DNA of 20,317 nt, taken from Acidobacteriota bacterium (GTDB lineage: Bacteria > Acidobacteriota > Terriglobia > UBA7540). The notes under the pieces were generated by a model, which worked only from the letters and a program-made list of their open reading frames with translations, did not search any database and was not told the DNA's origin. A program made the position numbers and the translations under genes. Location: contig JAKAWN010000072.1 in assembly GCA_021827245.1 (NCBI GenBank), forward strand, positions 1-20,317, read 5' to 3'. Every line of letters begins with the position of its first letter. The stretch's first letter is position 1. Of this stretch, positions 15,356-20,317 are shown piece after piece.

Positions 15356-16267
15356 ATGACGACCGTCCTTTTAAACGCCTATCAGAGAGAAAGCGTGCTC
15401 ACCGCGGAGGGCCGGAGCAAAGTTAGCGGGTCACTTGATCTCGACTTTGAATTCGACGCGCTACTGGGGTCCACGATAATGGCGGCCGGCACTCAGGAAC
15501 CGCCGCTCCGCGTGGTGCGGATGTTTCGGCTGGAGGATGGTTCGGCCCTCGTTCACTTGCACAATGTTTCGGGAGGATTGCTGGGCGGCGACATTCTGAG
15601 AATTTCGGTTAAAGTGGGCGCGGGCGCTTGCGTGCAGCTTACCAGCACGGGCGCCACGCGAGTCTATCGCTCAAGGGAAGATCGTCCGGCGACGACGCAG
15701 ATAAATCACTTTAGTGTCGGCGAAAACGGCCTGCTGGAATACGTTCCTGATGCGATCATCCCCTATGCGAAGGCGCGATTTTGCCAGGAGACGACGATTG
15801 ATCTTGCGGCCGGCGCTGGTTTGTTCTGGTGGGAAGTTCTCGCTCCAGGCAGGTCGGCGCGCGGAGAACTATTCGAATACGAACACGTGGAACTCAAAAC
15901 GGATTTGCAGGCGGAAGGGAAAAGCATTGCCACGGAAAGAGTGAGACTTGACCCTAGCCGGCGCGAGCTGGCGTCCATAGCGCGACTTGGGCCGTATCGC
16001 TATTGGGTGACGTTCTATATTGTCCGGGTAGGATTCGGCAGCGGAGTCTGGCTTGCTGCGGAAGAGAAATTGCGTGAGGCCATTCGTCCCTTCCTTCGCC
16101 CCGGCGTGGTGGTCTGGGGCGTCAGCGCTCTGCCGGCTCACGGGCTCGCGGTGCGTGGCCTTGCGCGAAGCGGATGCGAACTTCTGGCTGAGCTGCGACG
16201 GATTTGGACCGTGGCGAAGTTGCATCTCTACGGCCGCGAACCCATCCCTCCGCGCAAGGTGAATTGA
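15356..16267 (+). CDS. ureD: Urease accessory protein UreD (UreH)
   Basis: Scaffold that binds the urease apoprotein and UreF/UreG for nickel insertion; it forms a beta-helical tunnel-like protein in known structures. 303 residues. Family markers are [20 protein letters not shown] (the S/P-GG-(L/I)-x-GGD motif), [46 protein letters not shown], and a C-terminal [20 protein letters not shown]. Start at ATG 15356 with aaggga six bases upstream. An in-frame GTG at 15326 lies earlier but has a weaker context. UreD sequences vary a lot between phyla, yet this set is clear. It is placed between ureF and ureA, 46 bases before the latter. Confidence 0.92.
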   Translation: MTTVLLNAYQRESVLTAEGRSKVSGSLDLDFEFDALLGSTIMAAGTQEPPLRVVRMFRLEDGSALVHLHNVSGGLLGGDILRISVKVGAGACVQLTSTGATRVYRSREDRPATTQINHFSVGENGLLEYVPDAIIPYAKARFCQETTIDLAAGAGLFWWEVLAPGRSARGELFEYEHVELKTDLQAEGKSIATERVRLDPSRRELASIARLGPYRYWVTFYIVRVGFGSGVWLAAEEKLREAIRPFLRPGVVVWGVSALPAHGLAVRGLARSGCELLAELRRIWTVAKLHLYGREPIPPRKVN

Positions 16268-16313
16268 CCCATGGGGCTTGCGCTCGAGCCACAAACGACC
16301 CTGGAGGACGAAC

Positions 16314-16616
16314 TTGCATTTGACGCCGCGTGAAAGGGAAAAATTGATGATTGTCGTCGCGGCCGATCTCGCTCGCCGGCGACAGGCGCGAGGATTGAAG
16401 CTGAACTACGTGGAAACGGTTGCCATTATTACCGCCGAGGTGATGGAAGCCGCACGCGATGGGAAGACCGTGGCCGAAATCATGAGCCAGGGCGGTAAGA
16501 TCCTCACTCGCGGTGATGTTATGGAAGGCGTCGCTGAGATGATCCATGAGGTTCAAGTGGAAGCGACGTTTCCTGATGGAACGAAGCTCGTGACGATCCA
16601 CGATCCGATTCGTTAG
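16314..16616 (+). CDS. ureA: Urease gamma subunit UreA
   Basis: Smallest structural subunit of the nickel urease, 100 residues, matching the family length exactly. The stretches [59 protein letters not shown] and [20 protein letters not shown] are UreA hallmarks. The start is a TTG at 16314 with ggagg at 16303-16307 six bases upstream; it gives the canonical MHLTPRE beginning. Earlier in-frame starts would add 12 residues of no similarity. UreB follows after 15 bases. In this organism the alpha, beta and gamma subunits are separate genes, as in most bacteria, rather than fused as in Helicobacter. Confidence 0.96.
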   Translation: MHLTPREREKLMIVVAADLARRRQARGLKLNYVETVAIITAEVMEAARDGKTVAEIMSQGGKILTRGDVMEGVAEMIHEVQVEATFPDGTKLVTIHDPIR

Positions 16617-16631
16617 CTTTGGAGGAAAGAG

Positions 16632-17012
16632 ATGAAGCCAGGGGAGTATTTGCTCGACACGGACAAGGGGCCGATCCACGCGTATGCCGGAAGGAGGACG
16701 CTTGCCCTTCGAGTTCAAAATACCGGCGACCGGCCGATTCAGGTCGGCAGCCACTTCCACTTTTTTGAGGCTAACCGGGCCCTTCTGTTTAATCGCCCGA
16801 AGGCCTATGGCATGCACCTCAACATCGCGGCGGGAACGGCAGTGCGTTTCGAGCCGGGCGAAGAAAAAGAAGTAGTCTTGACCGACTTTGCGGGGAAGCG
16901 GGTGATTTTCGGTTTTAACGGGCTGGTGGGAGGAGCTCTTGATGAACCACAGACCCGCGAGCGCGCCATCGAACGAGCCCTGCGGGCCGAGTTTCAGTCT
17001 TCCGAGGAGTGA
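16632..17012 (+). CDS. ureB: Urease beta subunit UreB
   Basis: Structural subunit of urease, 126 residues. Family stretches are [90 protein letters not shown]. The [10 protein letters not shown] and [17 protein letters not shown] motifs are diagnostic. The ATG at 16632 has ggaggaaa directly upstream at good spacing. The last 20 or so residues are charged and less conserved. Gaps of 15 bases on either side suggest tight co-translation of A, B and C. Confidence 0.96.
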   Translation: MKPGEYLLDTDKGPIHAYAGRRTLALRVQNTGDRPIQVGSHFHFFEANRALLFNRPKAYGMHLNIAAGTAVRFEPGEEKEVVLTDFAGKRVIFGFNGLVGGALDEPQTRERAIERALRAEFQSSEE

Positions 17013-17027
17013 CCGAAAGGAAATACG

Positions 17028-18752
<1,725 letters not shown>

Positions 18753-18921
18753 CCCGCAAATCGGCAAATTGTCAGGGAAAACTGAAAAGTTGCCGTATTT
18801 GAGGTCAACCGTCTTGACCATTCGTATCTTCTGTTCACGGAAATCTCTGCCGCGGCCGGTCAATCCCTGATCGGCTTTCACTCGCGCTAATTCCGCAAAG
18901 ACCGAAGGCCTTCCCCGCAAC

Positions 18922-18959
18922 GGTGATGACCGTCACTGAGCCGTGTGACGTACGTCACA
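18922..18959. promoter_or_regulatory. two tandem CRP/FNR-family binding-site palindromes
   Basis: Site 2 (18944-18959) reads tgtgacgtacgtcaca, a perfect 16-base palindrome and an exact match to the CRP core TGTGA-N6-TCACA. Site 1 (18922-18937) reads ggtgatgaccgtcact, GGTGA-N6-TCACT, one mismatch per half-site. The two centres (18929.5 and 18951.5) are 22 bases apart, two helical turns, so both proteins would lie on the same face of the DNA. An FNR-type TTGAT-N4-ATCAA is not matched. Confidence 0.75.
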
Positions 18960-18980
18960 GCGCCGCCGCGCATTCTGATG

Positions 18981-18986
18981 AATTAT
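18981..18986 (+). promoter_or_regulatory. possible -10 element downstream of the CRP-type sites
   Basis: aattat (18981-18986) agrees with TATAAT in four of six bases. If it is the -10, transcription starts near 18993 and CRP-type site 2 lies at -41.5 and site 1 at -63.5. -41.5 is the class II position of CRP/FNR activators. The hexamer itself is weak, as activator-dependent promoters usually are. Confidence 0.4.
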
Positions 18987-19022
18987 CTTTCGGTGTGACC
19001 AGTTTGTTTGAATCGTTCGCGA

Positions 19023-19037
19023 CGTTCGAAAAGAACG
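19023..19037. repeat. inverted repeat close to the gbsR-type start
   Basis: cgttc (19023-19027) and gaacg (19033-19037) form a perfect inverted repeat around gaaaa, 23 bases before the start codon. A further copy of cgttcg lies just upstream (19014-19019). It could be an autoregulatory operator, or a small 5' hairpin. Confidence 0.35.
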
Positions 19038-19060
19038 GAAGTAACAAGAGTCAAGCATAA

Positions 19061-19588
19061 ATGACCCTCACGACCGTAATGGAAAAATTCGTTGATTGCT
19101 GGGGAGAGATGGGCAGCAAGTGGGGCGTAAACCGGACGGTGGCTCAGGCTCACGCGATCTTTTATCTGTCGCCGGATCCACTCAACGCAGATGACATTGC
19201 GGCCACCCTGTCCTTTTCCAAGTCGAACGTCAGCACGTGCCTTCGAGAACTGGAAGGCTGGGGACTCGTCCGGCCCGTTCACTTGCGAGGAGACCGCCGG
19301 CAGTACTTCGAAGCGATTAAGGACCCTTGGGAGATGTTTCGACTGATCATGGATGAACGGAAGCGGCGGGAAATTGATCCGACCGTCACAGTTTTGCGGG
19401 AATGTTTCGAGGAGTCAAGGCAAAGCACGCCGGGGGATCTCTACACCACCGAGCGCTTTCAATCCGCGCTGCAGTTTTTCGAGGTGATGATCCCTTTGTA
19501 CGACGAACTCCGCCGGCTGCCGAAAGGTTCGCTGGAGATTTTGGCCACGCTGAGAACGCAACTGAAGACTATGGCGGAGCGCACATGA
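19061..19588 (+). CDS. GbsR/MarR-family transcriptional regulator
   Basis: 175 residues. A winged helix-turn-helix covers about residues 25-87: WGVNRTVAQAHAIFYLSPDP, then LNADDIAATLSFSKSNVSTCL (recognition helix KSNVSTCLRELEGWGLV) and a wing with HLRGDRRQYFEAIKDPWEMF. The C-terminal half is helical and rich in Glu/Arg (ERKRREIDPTVTVLRECFEE), suited to dimerisation. The phrase R-T-V-A-Q-x-H-A-x-x-Y-L-S-P-x-P-L is typical of the GbsR subgroup of MarR-like regulators. The ATG at 19061 has only a weak ribosome binding site; an in-frame ATG at 19079 is also possible. It lies behind the tandem CRP-type sites and 68 bases before the heme-barrel gene, same direction, so the two are probably co-transcribed. 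The signal it senses is unknown. Cys60 sits in the recognition helix. Confidence 0.88.
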   Translation: MTLTTVMEKFVDCWGEMGSKWGVNRTVAQAHAIFYLSPDPLNADDIAATLSFSKSNVSTCLRELEGWGLVRPVHLRGDRRQYFEAIKDPWEMFRLIMDERKRREIDPTVTVLRECFEESRQSTPGDLYTTERFQSALQFFEVMIPLYDELRRLPKGSLEILATLRTQLKTMAERT

Positions 19589-19656
19589 AGCCGCTCAGGC
19601 AGGGTCCGCTGCAGCTTTGGAGATGCTGATTCATTCGTTTTGATAAGGGGCTGGTG

Positions 19657-20317
19657 ATGTCCACGAAAACGGAAGTAAAGATACGAATCCTGATCGGGGT
19701 GGGGATAGGGGTGCTGATCTACCTGACACTCGGCCGGCTGCCCCAAACGACGGCGATCCCGGCGTTTGCCCGCAAGTACCGGACTTCATGTTCGACCTGC
19801 CATACGGACTTCCCGCAACTGAATGATTTCGGCCGGGCCTTTTATAAGAACGGATTCAAATTTCCCAAGGATGACGCGGAGTTCGTGAAACAGCCTCAGC
19901 AGATGTTAGGGGCGCCCGTGGACAAATCGCTTTTTCCGTCTGTGATTTATCCCGGTCAAATTCCAGGCTCTGTGCCGCTCGGGTTCCGCTATGAGGGATA
20001 CACCGAATATAACAGCAAGCAGCCGCTCTCCCGCGGATTTTTGCCGCGCGTGGATCTCTTCGCGCCCAACACTCTCACGATCCTCACCGCGGGCAGCTTC
20101 GGGCCTGATCTCTCGTGGTGGGCCGACGACGATGTTTCGGTCGGGGGTCAGAATGCAGCGGGCAGCATGGGGCTTGCCTACTTGAAGGCCAACAATATCG
20201 GTCAATATCTCCACCTGCCAAAAGACGCGCTCAATGTGCGTTTCGGCCAGTTCGAGCTGGACTTGCCTTTCAGCCAGGCCTACAGCATCTTTCCGACCGA
20301 TTACGACATTTATGATG
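19657..20317 (+). CDS. heme-binding (CXXCH) outer-membrane-type protein, truncated by window end
   Basis: The frame is open from ATG 19657 (aagggg six bases upstream) to the window edge, 220 codons without a stop. The first 10 residues are basic, then a hydrophobic segment (about 9-26, ILIGVGIGVLIYLTL) serves as export signal or anchor. Residues 34-60 carry IPAFARKYRTSCSTCHTDFP with one c-type heme motif (C45-S-T-C48-H49), followed by LNDFGRAFYKNGFKFP. The rest alternates aromatic and polar strands (VPLGFRYEGYTEYNSK, RVDLFAPNTLTILTAG, LNVRFGQFELDLPFSQAYS) as expected for a beta-barrel. Proteins of this kind, one heme plus a barrel, are found near respiratory genes in several phyla, and may carry electrons or ligands across the outer membrane. 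It is the apparent target of the CRP-type promoter upstream, with the GbsR-type gene. Its C-terminus and partner genes lie beyond the window. Confidence 0.8.
   Translation, partial: MSTKTEVKIRILIGVGIGVLIYLTLGRLPQTTAIPAFARKYRTSCSTCHTDFPQLNDFGRAFYKNGFKFPKDDAEFVKQPQQMLGAPVDKSLFPSVIYPGQIPGSVPLGFRYEGYTEYNSKQPLSRGFLPRVDLFAPNTLTILTAGSFGPDLSWWADDDVSVGGQNAAGSMGLAYLKANNIGQYLHLPKDALNVRFGQFELDLPFSQAYSIFPTDYDIYD

Larger units (their letters stand above)
18753..19060. other. intergenic region between ureC and the gbsR-type gene
   Basis: 308 bases. It holds, in order, a weak hairpin at 18762-18795 (cggcaa with ttgccg, inner cag/ctg; no T run), about 120 bases with nothing recognisable, the tandem CRP-type sites, a possible -10 and an inverted repeat close to the next gene. 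A minus-strand frame of 75 codons covers part of it but has no ribosome binding site or known motif. Confidence 0.55.

Noticed and set aside
18762..18795. Intrinsic terminator directly after ureC
   Set aside because: A 6-bp stem (cggcaa/ttgccg) exists, but the 22-base interior is only weakly paired and no T run follows.

Overview
The window looks like a chromosomal segment from a GC-rich diderm (Gram-negative) soil-type bacterium. Outer-membrane proteins (a TolC-type channel, a porin and a heme-barrel protein) show the diderm envelope. The style of the TolC and UreD proteins, the probable tyrosinase remnant and the GbsR-type regulator next to a heme-barrel protein suggest Acidobacteriota or a neighbouring phylum. 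This placement is inference and is not secure.

Layout, left to right. (1) 1-65: start of a minus-strand gene cut by the window edge, possibly an IS transposase. (2) 355-5956: a tripartite drug-efflux operon on the plus strand, with a TetR-type repressor, a small carboxymuconolactone-decarboxylase/AhpD-fold protein, a TolC-like channel, an EmrA/HlyD-type adaptor and an EmrB/DHA2-type 14-helix MFS pump. (3) 5957-7440: a gene-poor junction with a nested inverted repeat, one small uncertain reading frame, a tRNA-Leu(UAG) and a minus-strand C-terminal fragment resembling a tyrosinase/polyphenol oxidase. (4) 7502-18752: a large urea acquisition and hydrolysis cluster, all on the plus strand: structured leader, outer-membrane porin, urtABCDE (high-affinity urea ABC transporter), ureG, ureF, ureD, ureA, ureB, ureC. 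(5) 18753-20317: an intergenic region with two CRP-type palindromes exactly 22 bp apart, a GbsR/MarR-family regulator, and the start of a protein with one CXXCH heme motif followed by an apparent outer-membrane barrel, running off the window.

How it works together. The porin probably lets urea across the outer membrane, UrtA captures it, UrtBC with the ATPases UrtD and UrtE import it, and the UreABC nickel urease splits it to ammonia and carbon dioxide. UreG, UreF and UreD load nickel. No ureE is present here, but UreG carries a His-rich C-terminal tail that could supply nickel binding. Hairpins lie after the porin gene, between urtA and urtB and between ureG and ureF. The ureG-ureF hairpin is followed by a T run and could act as a partial terminator. 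All eight UreC residues expected to bind nickel or form the active site are present, so the urease looks functional.

The strongest candidates for something not yet described are the tandem CRP-type promoter in front of the regulator/heme-barrel pair, the structured leader of the urea operon, and the UreE-less maturation set with His-tailed UreG.
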